A DNA stretch of 64,000 nt from Telmatactis stephensoni (lineage: Eukaryota; Cnidaria; Anthozoa; Actiniaria; Isophelliidae), in assembly GCA_029948255.1 (NCBI GenBank), contig JALIZF010001494.1, positions 124,001-188,000 on the forward strand, read 5' to 3'. The translations under genes and the position numbers were made by a program. Every line of letters begins with the position of its first letter. Position 1 is the first letter of the stretch. Below the pieces are notes generated by a model. That model was not told the DNA's origin and made no database searches. It was given only the letters and a program-made list of their open reading frames with translations. Positions 1 through 12,800 of this stretch are shown here, piece after piece.

Positions 1-725
1 CGGTGAGTTTAATTGTAATGTAAGCTTATGTCTTGTTATCTGTTGTAAGCTTAATTGCTTATGTACAACTATTTGGATATGCATCTCCATTTCATCAAAT
101 TTCTCATCAGCTGTTGGATCATGCAAACATGAGATACTTTCTAGGAAAATTATAGCAAGCATATTATTTTTTGCCTACACACAGCCAGTTTATTGACTGT
201 GTTTGTACTGGATCAGCGTCGTTTTATCTTTTCAAAAATGTCCAAAGTTTATTCTAACATGATGGTCATTTGTTTTTTTGCTGTATCTTTCACCCATGTC
301 AACTGTTAGCTTTTTACACGAAACAAATCGAGAGAAAATAGCCAAGAAACGTTAAAAAGTGTCAGTGCCGGTCCGGAAAGCAAAGCCGGTCCGGAACGCC
401 GGTCCGGACTGGAGGATTCCGACCGCTCTGAGAACCAATCAGATTTTTTTAATTTTTCTTCGGACCGGCCTGCCATATAATAAAATTGCTTATGTCTGTG
501 CTGTGATATTAACATTCTGGAAGAAGTATTCAGAGCACTTGAAATGCAAAAGAAACACTCAGCTATGACTCATGTTCCTATTGTTACTTTTCCTGTTCCT
601 GTCAATGATGTTCACTGTAATGAATACAATACATGTTTGATAACATCTGTGGCTTTCTGTGGAGTTTTGGATGTATGTGCACTAATCAATGACAGATAAT
701 CTCACTCTTACTGTATGTTAATCTA

Positions 726-835
726 AGAGGCTTTTCGTATGAGTGGGAAACTTGTTGTGCTGTACCGTGTTAGTGCCGTAGTATCTATAAATTAAAAGAT
801 TCAAGATTCCTGCCGTAATTGTACCATCCAGTGAC
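726..835 (+). repeat. partial copy of 148-bp foldback family Y
   Basis: The stretch CTTTTCGTATGAGTGGGAAA, followed by a diverged GTACCGTG.TAGTGCCGTA segment, matches the first half of the family whose full copies lie at 37140-37286 and 5609-5756. The second arm is missing. Confidence 0.6.
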
Positions 836-896
836 CTTGCCATTTTCCACACACACAAAATGTGCTCTATGATCATACTACTGTAGCACAACATAC

Positions 897-3800
897 CTCA
901 TTGACATGTGACGATGGTGTTGGGGTAGCAGGTTCTATATAAGGCAGTGCTTGAGGTACTGTACTAAAACCTTCCATAGGTTCAGTATGTCCAGGAAGGG
1001 TAAGACTTGGTAAGTGTTGACTTTTACATTCTCTACATTTCTGTTGTAGTACTTGGATTGCAGCAACACATTTTGTAATGGTTCCATTGTAGCTGATAAA
1101 ATAAAATACAAAGATTTTATAATTATCTAATAAATATATAAAGTGTTTCTGTATCACTTATCTACTTTATTAATTCACAAAGGCATGGTTGTGACCTGGA
1201 TATATTGTTTTCAATATATAATAGGTGTTTCGATGTTAAACTGCTATGCTCTCTCGCACTACTTGTCCACCTCAAGCTCCTCTTGGTCCTCTCCCACAAC
1301 CAGTTCAAACTGTTTTTTTCCACAGGAAACCCAAACGATTGGTGCCTTCAAATGAAAACTATGCTGGTCAGCAATCATGCCTCCAGGGTTACTCCCATTT
1401 TAAGGGGTCTGACAGGTTGACATTTGCCCTCTTCTTTTGTAAGTTATTGTGGTTCATTTCAAAAGCGGTCTTGCTGATCTTCACAGATCTGTATTTTTTT
1501 CCACCTGGTTTCACTTAATTATAGTAAGTACAGAAGACTTTGGCACTGCTATCATGAAGTCAGTCTTTCAGTTTGGCATCCATTCCAATACTGTTTGTAT
1601 TGAGCTCATATATATAATTCACCGCAGTTTACATACCTAGAGCGTAGGGCAAAAGAATCAAATAGCCTTCGTGCATGCTCAGTTATTTGGGATACACTTG
1701 AAATACACCCAGGAACACCTAAAGACACATACAATATTAAGTAGTGAAATCATTTCACAAAGAAAAATTACACAATATTTTTTCTTGCTAGTTCTTCTAC
1801 AGTACAGCTCAGATGTATTGTAACATTTTCCGCGCAATTTTCTTCGCTCTCGCGCGTGTAATTTCCGCTTAGTTTTCACGCACATGAGTGTTTTTGCGTG
1901 TAATAAAAAATACGCAATTTCATCCACAAACACGCAATTTCTTCCTCGCAGTGTAATACTAATTAACTTTTGGTAATTTGTTGTAGTTGTAATCAGTTAT
2001 ATAATTTCTAGTACCCTCGCTACCCTCATCCAAGCAGCAGAATTATACGGGAATTATACGAATGTTTTTTTTACACTAATATCAAACCAACCTTACTTGT
2101 TTTCAATGTTTTACTCCATTACTAACCACGTACTTTAGTCTACACGAGTAATTCTTTTGGTTTATCAGTTTGCTATTCCAAGTGGTTTACGTTACAATTT
2201 CACGGCAAGCGATAACGTTTGTTTATATTTTGCAGCTGTGTTAGACTCGTTTCTCACTTGCTCGGTAGATTCCTCCATATTAATTTCTACTTATCAGTCA
2301 AACCGTAATCAAAGAAATCCAAACTGATTTTCACGTTATTGTTTTGGCTTTCAAAATGGTGTTATACATGTACGGCTATTTTCTTCGAAATTACTTTATG
2401 TGAACTCTGACCTCCAAACAGTCCGTTGGAATTTCAATGATTACAATTTATTTGCTTTTAGCCCACTTTGAACTGACCATATCAATCATAGGTATCCATA
2501 AATACACCAATAGATTTATATGATCATTAGAAGACCTGCAACAGGCTAAAAATCATTTTGGTCTTCCTATTAAATTCTTCGAATTTTCATGTTTACTTCT
2601 ATTGGCGATCAGTAATCACCAAATTCCTACGGACTTTTTGTAACACCCGTGCAATTCTAAGTAACATCGAAAATTCGTGTAAAACTCCTCATTCAATTAT
2701 GTTTACGATGTTCTTGGAAAAGTTGACTTCACTTCAGATTAATTGTGAACCGGGCCTTAATAGTGGGTGTTACTAAAACGAGTAACGCAGTAATGAGTAA
2801 CGAGTAATCACAGTAATGGAAAAACGAGTAATAGCCAAATTTCGCTACATAGAAATTTTAAAAGACACTTTATACGCAGGAAATTTCAAAGTCGACCATC
2901 GCCGGAAAAACAAAGTGATCCAAAACAGATACTGTACTATACTCAAAACTCCCGCGTCAATGTCAAATTTTGTTTTGTTGTGGCCCGGGTGTTGGAGGGT
3001 GTTGTCGATTTCATCTGCGCTGCATGTCTTTGAACGTCTGTAAAAATTTGCCACTTGTTCATCGTCAAAATGGCGGAAGGTTAGTTGAAAATGACTGAAG
3101 TTCTCGGCTATATTTCTGTTATTTAAATCCTCTATAAACTGGACTGTTGTGTTTTCTTAGACATAAATAGTATTATCATCAGCTCGGATAGTTCGGATCA
3201 GGAAGATGATGAGTCTGCATGTCGTGTTTGGCCGATTTACAGTGATTAATGCAAGCAAAACAAAACAATAAAAGTATTCTGCTTAAATTCTCGATCTGCA
3301 GTCACAAATTATATTTATTTACTAACCTGCTAAAGCAAGGGAGCACGTCAAAATGTTTTTTTTTTCATCGAACAGCACGATCTTCATATCAAGGCGTTCC
3401 TCGCTGATCACTTACAAAATATGCCAGGCGTTACTCGGTCCGCTGAGCGGCGTGTACGGTACGATCTGACGATCAGTTAGGAGAGGGAGCTAGCTAGGAG
3501 GTCTAGGAGAGGTTTTGGAGGGGTAAGATAAAGTTCCTAAACGTTCTTCGCAGCCTTCGTAACTTCGTAATGACTTCGCGCCATTTTATTTTTGATGGAC
3601 AAATTTCGTTTCCTGACATACTATAAAAATCGATAAACATCCGTTGTGTGACCAATTAACCAAACGCCTAGTGAGAGTTTGTTGTTGATTAATTTACAAT
3701 CAGGAATGGAATTTTTAATTAATTTCCTGCGTATAAAGTGTCTTTTAAAATTTCTATGTAGCGAAATTTGGCTATTACTCGTTTTTCCATTACTGTGATT

Positions 3801-6800
3801 ACTCGTTACTCATTACTGCGTTACTCGTTTTAGTAACACCCCCTTAATAGTTACACTAGAGTAAATCTATTTGATATTAAACAATTTTCCTGCCTGCTTG
3901 AGCGACTTGTAGACTTGCATTAGTGATAAAATCTAGCGTAATTTGAGAAACTCTGATTTTCTGGGCGTGACTAATGAGCTGGCGCCATGATGTCTGACTG
4001 AATAATCGTGAAATTTGTGCAAATAAAATACGACTAAAAAGTTGTAGAGATAAAAACAAAAACTTCGAAGAGCAAGATGAGCAAGTAATTTAAGAATGTA
4101 GTTTTTTTGCCTGACTAGTAAGCTGGTGCCAATTTCGTGCGAAGAACGACTGAAAATTGTAGAGATAAAAACAAGACATCGAAGAGCAAGTACTGGCCTT
4201 TCGTGTATTATTTACAGTTCGTTTTTGTCAGCCAGATTTTTGGTAAGTTTCATTTGGAAAAGCAAGAAATCTCGACTCTATTCGAAATGATACGGTAGCA
4301 TAGCGACAGTTTTTTCGAAGTTGTCAATTTTTGTGCAAGGAAAATCAAATAAATTTGATTCCTAAAAACATTACTAGTGGACTTTGGTTGTTAAGTCTTT
4401 ATATGGAACTCGACCTTAATCATCACAAAGAAAGGAATACACGTTATGCATAACAAAAGAAAATTACACGCATGTGGACAGATTACACTCATTTACACGC
4501 GATTTTGTCCGCTCAGGTTACACGCAGTGCGTAGACGAAAATGAGTGTAATACACGCAAAAAAACTCCGCGCACATGTTACAATACATCTGAGCTGTACT
4601 GTAGATGTCTACAACATTCAAAATGGGAATGAACTCTTTAGAAACAAGTGACAACATCTAGAACAGAGTTCTGTAGTTCTTAATGGTTCTGATGATACTT
4701 TTGTCATTCATCATGGTAACACTAACTTCAATATTATTTACAATATTACATGAGTATGAAATCACCTTTCTGTGGGTCCAAAAGCTTTATCAGTTCCCTA
4801 ACAGTAGCTTGTAGTGATCGCTTAAGGACATCTCCAAATACTGCTATCCAATGTCTAAAAGATTTAAGGTGAATTAAAATGCAGTTGAATATTCTACATG
4901 TACTTCCACATAACCACAATGCCTTTTTTTGGGGGGAGGGGTAATTATTGTAATTCAAATTTGATTTGAATTATAATTTGATTGATCTGAATTACAATAT
5001 CTACCCCCCCCCCCCCCCCCCCAAAAAACAAAAAACAAAAAAAAAACCAGAAGGTATTATGGATATTGTGAAACTACGGAATGAATGCAGTTGTGGACTT
5101 TGCATGGCTGCTTTTGACACTTTAATTTATTTATTTCGTGATGGTCACACTAGAGTGCCATATGGCACTCTTGGGAGCAAAAGGGTTAATGATTCATGTT
5201 GTACATGTATGGCTTATACAGTACGTAGTGTCTTAGTAATGGTTGAAATTATGATTAGATGTCTTTCCACAGGATAGAAAGTGTAATAATATCATTATAC
5301 TGTCATAATATATCTTACTTACTTGTTTAATATTTGTAAAAGATCCATTAGAGTCCATGGTGGTTTGATGAATACTATTGTATCCCTAAATTTGTACAAC
5401 AAGTATAATGTTTCATTATTTAATTCCTAAATATTTATTGAAAACTAATTACTAAAATTTAAACTGTTGATATAAAATTTACAGTCAAACCATCATCATC
5501 AGTCTACAATTCACTAATAAATAGAATCAGAATCATCATCATCACAACCACTACCATCATCATCATCATCACCATCATCATCATCACCAGCACCAGCAGT
5601 GGTGTTATAGAGTAGATTTCGTGTGACTGTGAAAACGGCACCACACGGTCATGGCACGGGTTACAGCAGGAAGTTAGAATATTTTTATAGAGATCACGGC
5701 ACTGACACAGTTACAGCACAGCGTGGTCCGTTTCACGCTCATACAAAATCTGCTCTATGCATTGTCTTGAAGTATCACAAGTGTACTGTATATAGCTATT
5801 TGAACAAACAATGACCCTTTCAAAATCATTGAGCCTAGAAGCTGAGACCAAAATGGCTCCTGGGTCCACCAATAAGACATGGATTTCCATATCTTTTATC
5901 TATGAATTCGCTACATAATCATGTTTGGAATACCAAAAATATGAATATATATTTTTGGTATTCCAAACATGATTATGTCTTAGTCACTGTTTGAAATGTC
6001 CACATCCACCTGCTTCTTTAAAATCATTTTGGTCTCAGCTTCTATGCTTTGAAGGGTCAGTGTTTGTGCAATTTGATTACATCTATCTTACCATAGATCG
6101 TCATAAGCAGATCTCATTTCAGCTTCTACTCCAACAGCTAGACCTTCTCTCATGACACACTTTAGCTCACACAAAATATCATCAGCCTAAAAAGATAAAC
6201 AAAATCAAGTTTTACATGCAATACATTTAAAATATAATTTACAAATGAAAAAACAAGACTTGAGACTTAAATATTGTACTAGCAAAGATTGTCACCTTAG
6301 CTCGTTTTTGTGCCAACTTCTCTTGAAGTTCAAGCTCTTGGTAATATTCTGGAATAAAAAATATACATTATATATAAATATACATATATTAGAAATTTAT
6401 GAGTTCCTTTGTTTGACAACTTAAATTATAAAACTCTTACAAGTAATCCTCTTTAATGACTGCTATGTAAATGTATAGATATCCCTTCTAAGTGTGTTCA
6501 ATGGATTACTTTCTCACCTTTAAAATAGTCTGCTTGGAGTGATATAGTACTTGATTGCATAGTTTGTACTACTTCTTTTAGGCCTCTTATAAGATTCTGC
6601 AAATGGAAATTAAGATTATCAATAGGCTTATTCTGTTTGAGCTTTGAAATGAGCTCTGCAGCTTACAGAGCACAACAACACGAATATATGAAAACTTAAA
6701 AGAAATAATACATGTACTGAATTTGTGTCCATCAAAGATTTTAAAATCGATGACACTGTTGCAGGTATTTGCCAATTAGGTGCCTAAAGCTATGGTAATA

Positions 6801-9800
6801 CAAACAACAAAATCACTCAACTTGTCTCACAACATTGCTGCAAAACAAGTTGGAGAACGATGTTGTGTGTTTTTCTACCCGAAAGCTTTTTCTACCGTAC
6901 CAAGAGAATGAGATCTCATTATAAACCAAAAGTAACTTTAAATCACAACAAATATACCTGATGGTTGAAAGCCTTTACTCCATTTATCATGGCCTTGTTG
7001 CAGAGGTTTTGGTCGTTTGAAAAGAGAACTGACTCTCCATGAGAAACTGAAAGTGGACAGAAAAATTAAGCAAAAACAAAAACAAACAAACATGGGACCA
7101 GCTATGAACAAATGGGATCACTGAACTCCAATGGAGAAGCTTACATGTAAGTAAGATCATCAGGCCACAATACAATTAATGTAAAAGAGGATGCTGCATG
7201 TGCTGAGGATTTTTTTCTGAGATAACCATTGATATCACCAATGTCAAAAAGAGAATGTCAAAACAAGTGAAATTGCATCCTGAATGTGGCATTGTGATGT
7301 CATCATAGTAGTTACCCAATGAACAGAATGATGTGATATCTTCACTGTAGATTGTGTGGTCTCCATCTTCAATTGAAGGGTTGACTATGAAAATGACCTA
7401 GTAAGTGACTTTTTGATGGATGTCCAGACATTGATATTTGGTATAAGAAAGTCAATTGACATCATTTTATACCACAGACTGAAAAAAATCATCAGAAAAG
7501 TCACTTAGGTCATTTTTGTGAGCATCCCTTCAATTGTATTAAATATCTAGGGAATAATACTAACCTTTTCTCTTAACTACCAGACAACAATGTAATATTC
7601 TATCATCATTTGTTTCTTCTAACATGACATTTAGTTGCTGACTGGCCTAAAATAAATTAGAATTTATCATAATAATCGATTATCATAAGATCATTAACTG
7701 ATCAAAAAAAGCTAAAATCAAAGTGCCAGAATAATTGAGGTACCTCATCTACTGTTTCACCACGTATTCTTGGATGCTTGGACTCAAAACAAGTATGTAA
7801 GAATCTTATGGCTTGTCTTGCAAGAGTATCAACACCTACAGAACCATCCTAAAGAAAGAGATTTTGTATTAAAAATACAATGTATTCGAATATCTGTTTT
7901 TTTTGTTTTATAAGCTTTTTCTTCGCATAAAAGCAGGGACACCCCAACAGCTTTCACTGATTACTAACAATCCCTGTAGTATAGTAGGTCAGACCACACA
8001 ACGAGAACTCCATGTCCCACTCTTTTTGAAGAACACTTTTTGATTCTTTAGCTTTTCTTAGTGGTATGGTACGTTTCCCACTACAGACCAAAACTACTTT
8101 GACATCCTTGCAAAAGGTGATGGTCTAACCATTTACAAAATAATGTAATCAGAAATGCATCACCTGCTCCTCAGTTGTTTAAACACCCTCAGTATTGGTT
8201 TAGTTCTAGCCTGCATAGTGGCCCAAGGGGGGAGGGGAGGGGAAGGGAAGGAAGACTGGGAAGGGGGGAGGGTAGTGAATAAGGAAAAGGGGAGGCCCTC
8301 CTTTCACTTTCCCTTGTCCCCCTCCCCCTCCTCTCCCCTTCTCCTCCTCCCCTTTTGGGGCACTACACAGGCTAGTTTAGTTCCAGTTTTTGGTAAAATT
8401 GGATTTAAAGGAGATCTTTTTCTGCTGGCCCAGTGTAAAATGAGATCAGCGACAATCTGGTCTCACCTTATCTTGATTGACAGACTTTCCTGGTCTTGCT
8501 CTCCATGAGTCACTCTAAAATATAAATAATAACTCCATCACTTGAGTTTACAACTTCAACAAGAAACAGAATATGCTAGAACTAATGACACGTAGACAAG
8601 AATACACAGAAGGTTCCTATTGAAGCTTTGGTTTAGCCCGAAATTACAGGACAATGTGTAATAGCACTAAAATCAGCCTCTTGACTGACAATGGTTTTCT
8701 AGGAAACATATCAAGTATTGTAGGGCCTAAGGATGTGACCATCCCTGCTTCCTCCCAGACCATCTTGTTCAGTTTATTCAGTCAAAGCATATATTACAAA
8801 TGATATATCACCACTAGTCTAAAAATAGTGCACACTAGTCGAGGTAGACTAGTGGTGTTACACAAGTGATATTATTTTTTCTTTTTTTGTTACAACTTGA
8901 AATTATTGATTTTTAAAGGCGAGAACTAATTGTTAGTATGCATATAAGTGTAAATAAATCCAATAATCACAGTATTCTAATGTACAGTATAATAGTAAAT
9001 GCAGAGACCTTGATGACAGATGCTAGCCTGGAGACGACTACCAATGGAATGTAGCTACGTACATGCTGGACAAAGGAGGCAGGTGAAGAGTTCATAAATT
9101 TACTCTCTACAAAGTGATTTTACCTTGAGTGAATCTAATTCTTGCATGACAATCCAGGGTACTACAAGTATTGGCCTACCAACACCTTTAATTGACAATC
9201 AAACACTTGACATGAATACAAAGTAATTTAGGTTTATTGTATGGTTTATGATATCAAATTGTTAATAGTATAGATTATATTGGATTCATAAGTAACCAAG
9301 TGTGTCTATTTATTTATAAGCATTTTACAAATTACTTTCTTGATAATAAAATAGACAAAAAGACATAGAAATTCACATACTAAGTAATATTATTTTAACA
9401 AAAATGAAAGAAGGAAAAAAAATGGCAAATGAAAAATAATGAAATTTGAAATATATAAAGATACCATTGAAAGTAACAGTCACTATTTGACCGATCACAT
9501 TTCAAGGTATCTGCATGTACATTATTTAATAGACAATATTTAGCAAAAACTCATAAATAACAAGTTGTGCTTAGTGTACTACATAACTAACACATTATTG
9601 TAATATCTAGTGCTTGGGTTAATACAGGCCTATATTGTACTTTATCAAACTCATTAATAATTCATTAGAAAACACAATGGAAATCACTACTGTAATGCAG
9701 ATCTTTATATCGGATAAATATTTTGGTTCATTTGCATAAACTTCAACTTGGATTTTCTAAGCCAAAACTAGTCAAACTGGGAAAATTCTGGTCAAATATG

Positions 9801-12800
9801 ATAACTGACAACTAGACGTTTGTTAAGTAATATATTACAGCGAAAATAGTTGCATCGCGACCAGCAAATTACAAATTTTGTTTTGATTTTGGGTTTTTCT
9901 GAGCCGTCAATCATTTTGGGGGGCGGAGCTTTCACGAACTCGTTCAGTGATTGGTTGATTTGGAAGATGCTCCACCCACAAAATGATTGACGGTTCAGAA
10001 AAACCCAAAATCAAAACAAAATTTGTAATTTGCTGGTCGCGATACAACGATTTTGGCTGTAAAGAACTCGAGAGCGTGTTATATATCCACCGATATAACA
10101 CGCTCTCTCTCATTCTTTATACATTACATATTATATACCTTCTATGGGTAAATCCTTGAGTTCACTGATAAACTTTAGATGAGACAACAAGACATTGGTA
10201 TCTAAGATAATATGGAGTCCATCCTGAAACACAACAAAATGTATTTTTTCAAAGTGACTTATCAAAACCTTGGACATCACAGTAAACTTTCTCACTCCAG
10301 TAACTCTCTCACTCCTTGCAGACCATAAGGGTAAACAAAAGAATCATTTCCTGGTTCCAACAAAGCTGACCACATATTAAGAATATTCCTACCTCTGAAT
10401 ATGAATCAGAATTACTGAAACATTTCTCTTGTTGAGCCTTAAAACAAATGAAAACAATTAGTACTGACTAATCTTTTTCTAACACATTTATCCCAAGATT
10501 AATAAATAGTACAATAATTTAAATACAAGTACACCAGAGATGATGACAATTTAGCACAAATATTCCCACACAATTTCACCCACAATTGGTGTTTTTTCCT
10601 GCACTATTCATCCAAAAAATCCCACACAATTTCAAGAATTTTTCCGCACTTTATCAGAATCAGAGCACAGCCTTGAACAATAGAAAATAAAAATCAAACC
10701 AGCTGGATAATTTTCAGACCAGAAGTTATTTCAAGCCACAACAAATAGACTGCAAATAATATGGGGTAAGGACTTGGTGAGTGCACTTGAGCTATTTTTA
10801 TCTAACTTCATTAAAAGGAATCCAGCTAATGCTGCAAGTGATTTCACAGCACATATAATTTTTGCAAACAGCCAATCTCATTAACATTGTCCAGAGGAAA
10901 AGACATTAATTTACACTGTATTCCAAATATCACTCGTCTCATTAAATATTCATAACCTAGTGCATTCAGAAAGAGTCTACATCAATGTTTTGTTTTCATT
11001 GGCTGTAAAGCTGTGAATTCCACATGCACCAACTATATTTGATGTTAGAAACAAATATTTAATGAGACATGATATTTGGAATAGTCTAAAATGTCTATTT
11101 TATCTGGACAACGTTAATGAGATTGGCTGTACATAAAAATTTTAGTGCATGGGAGTGTCTGACGGTCTAAAAATAGCCCAAATGTGGAGCAACCTGTTGC
11201 ATCACATGATGTACATGTCTTAGTATTCTGGTTTTGGTCTCCTATGACAACTTATCTGATTCATCAACTTTGCTTTGCAGTGCTATCATAAACTTGTGCA
11301 CTTTCAAATAATAAGCTATCTATAAAAACTAACCTTTTGTGCATCAATCTGAAAATCTGACCTCACTTCTTGAAGCTGTGTAGGAAAATGGTAATTCAGT
11401 GTAAGTTGTGCTTTTAAAGAGGATAAGGTATTAAAGCAGGTAGAGTGGCATCTTTCGTGAAGTATTGGAGACAAAGATTATTTTGTGTAAATTACTAATT
11501 AAATAATTAATACAGCAGTGATACTATCACTGCATTTTCAGCTTTTATGTGTGATTTGTTTTATTTGTTTGTATTCATTCAGTAGTCCATTTCCAAGATA
11601 TGCTTCACCTTCCACATACAATGAAATTGTTGTAGAAGAGGCTATTGTATAAAGCTCATAAAACACTTCTTGTTTCAAATGAGTGAGCTTTATGCCTCAT
11701 CTTGATTCTTTTGCATATGAGAAGTGAAGTATACAGTATCTCAGAAGTCTGTTCAGTTGAATGTAACTCACCTCAGCTTTGATTAAATGTGTCATTTCTT
11801 CATAGTTATCCACATCCATGTCAATCACTTCATCAAATCCACTATCTCGTTGAGAGTTGCTTTGAACTTCTTCCATGTTCGTAACTTCATTAGAAATGTT
11901 TACAGAAGCCCCTTGAGAATTTTCTGATATATCTGGTTTGAATGACTGAAATTGTTGGTTGGTGTTAAGTATAGGTGTTTCACTGCGAGATATATAAGGG
12001 TTGATGTTTATCGGGCTACTTAAAGGTTCTTGAGGTCCACTCAGAGGTGGCGACCTAAATGGTGTTGAGTATCTCTGACTGCTTCTATCGATATTCATTG
12101 GAGTGGCTACATTCTCAACTCTGCCTTCCTGCTGCCGAGCATACTGGCCAAAAGGGGTAAACAAGTGTGTAGTGAATGTGGGAACCCCTGATGCCTTGAT
12201 GGGTGAAAGAGGTGTGGAATTTGTAGTTTTAGTCTTCTGGTTGACTTTCTTTAGAGGTGGCCGAGTGTTTGTTTTAGAAACTTCTGTCTTTGCTTCTGGT
12301 TTCTTAGCTGGCTCACTAGCTTGTGCTTCTTTTCCAGGCTGAGATTCAACAGTAGTCTGATCAGCTGGTTTTGGAAGTTTGCTCTTCTCTGCTAACTTAC
12401 TCCCTCCGGCAACCATTAGATCCTTTGCTGGGCTAATAGGATGATGTCTTTTGCGTTTCCTCTTCTGTTTCATCTTCTTAGTATGTTTATTTTGTTTCCA
12501 GTCTTTACCAATTGGAGCACTCTTAACTGATAATCTATCATCAACTGTGCTTGCTACATCACTTATAGATCCTTGCTCACTGGGTTCATATGAGCTATTG
12601 ACACTGTCCACCCATAGCGCAATATGACTTGCCCTTTCCCTGCTACATTGAAAATGTTCTGGTAGAGTGAATGGCTTAGAGTGTGGTTTTGAAAAAACCT
12701 CCACTTCAGTTCCATTGCAGTGGGTGCTCTCTCTATCATCTTTATCAGACTTTTCTTGTTCTTTTGTTTTGCTAATAGGAGCAACAACTTCAGACTTTTT

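Larger units (their letters stand above)
1797..4604. mobile_element. 2.8-kb terminal-inverted-repeat element with nested insertion
   Basis: The left end CTACAGTACAGCTCAGATGT is the inverted complement of the right end at 4604. The similarity continues for roughly 130-160 bp on each side, through stretches of repeated ACACGCAAT-type motifs. No transposase ORF is seen, so it is non-autonomous. It occupies the intron between SWT1 exons 4854-4766 and 1718-1637, and a second transposon (2765-3841) sits inside it. No clear target duplication was found. Confidence 0.65.

Noticed and set aside
8155..8508. 117-codon frame with Pro/Ser-rich middle
   Set aside because: It spans the polypurine/polypyrimidine foldback and an antisense SWT1 exon.
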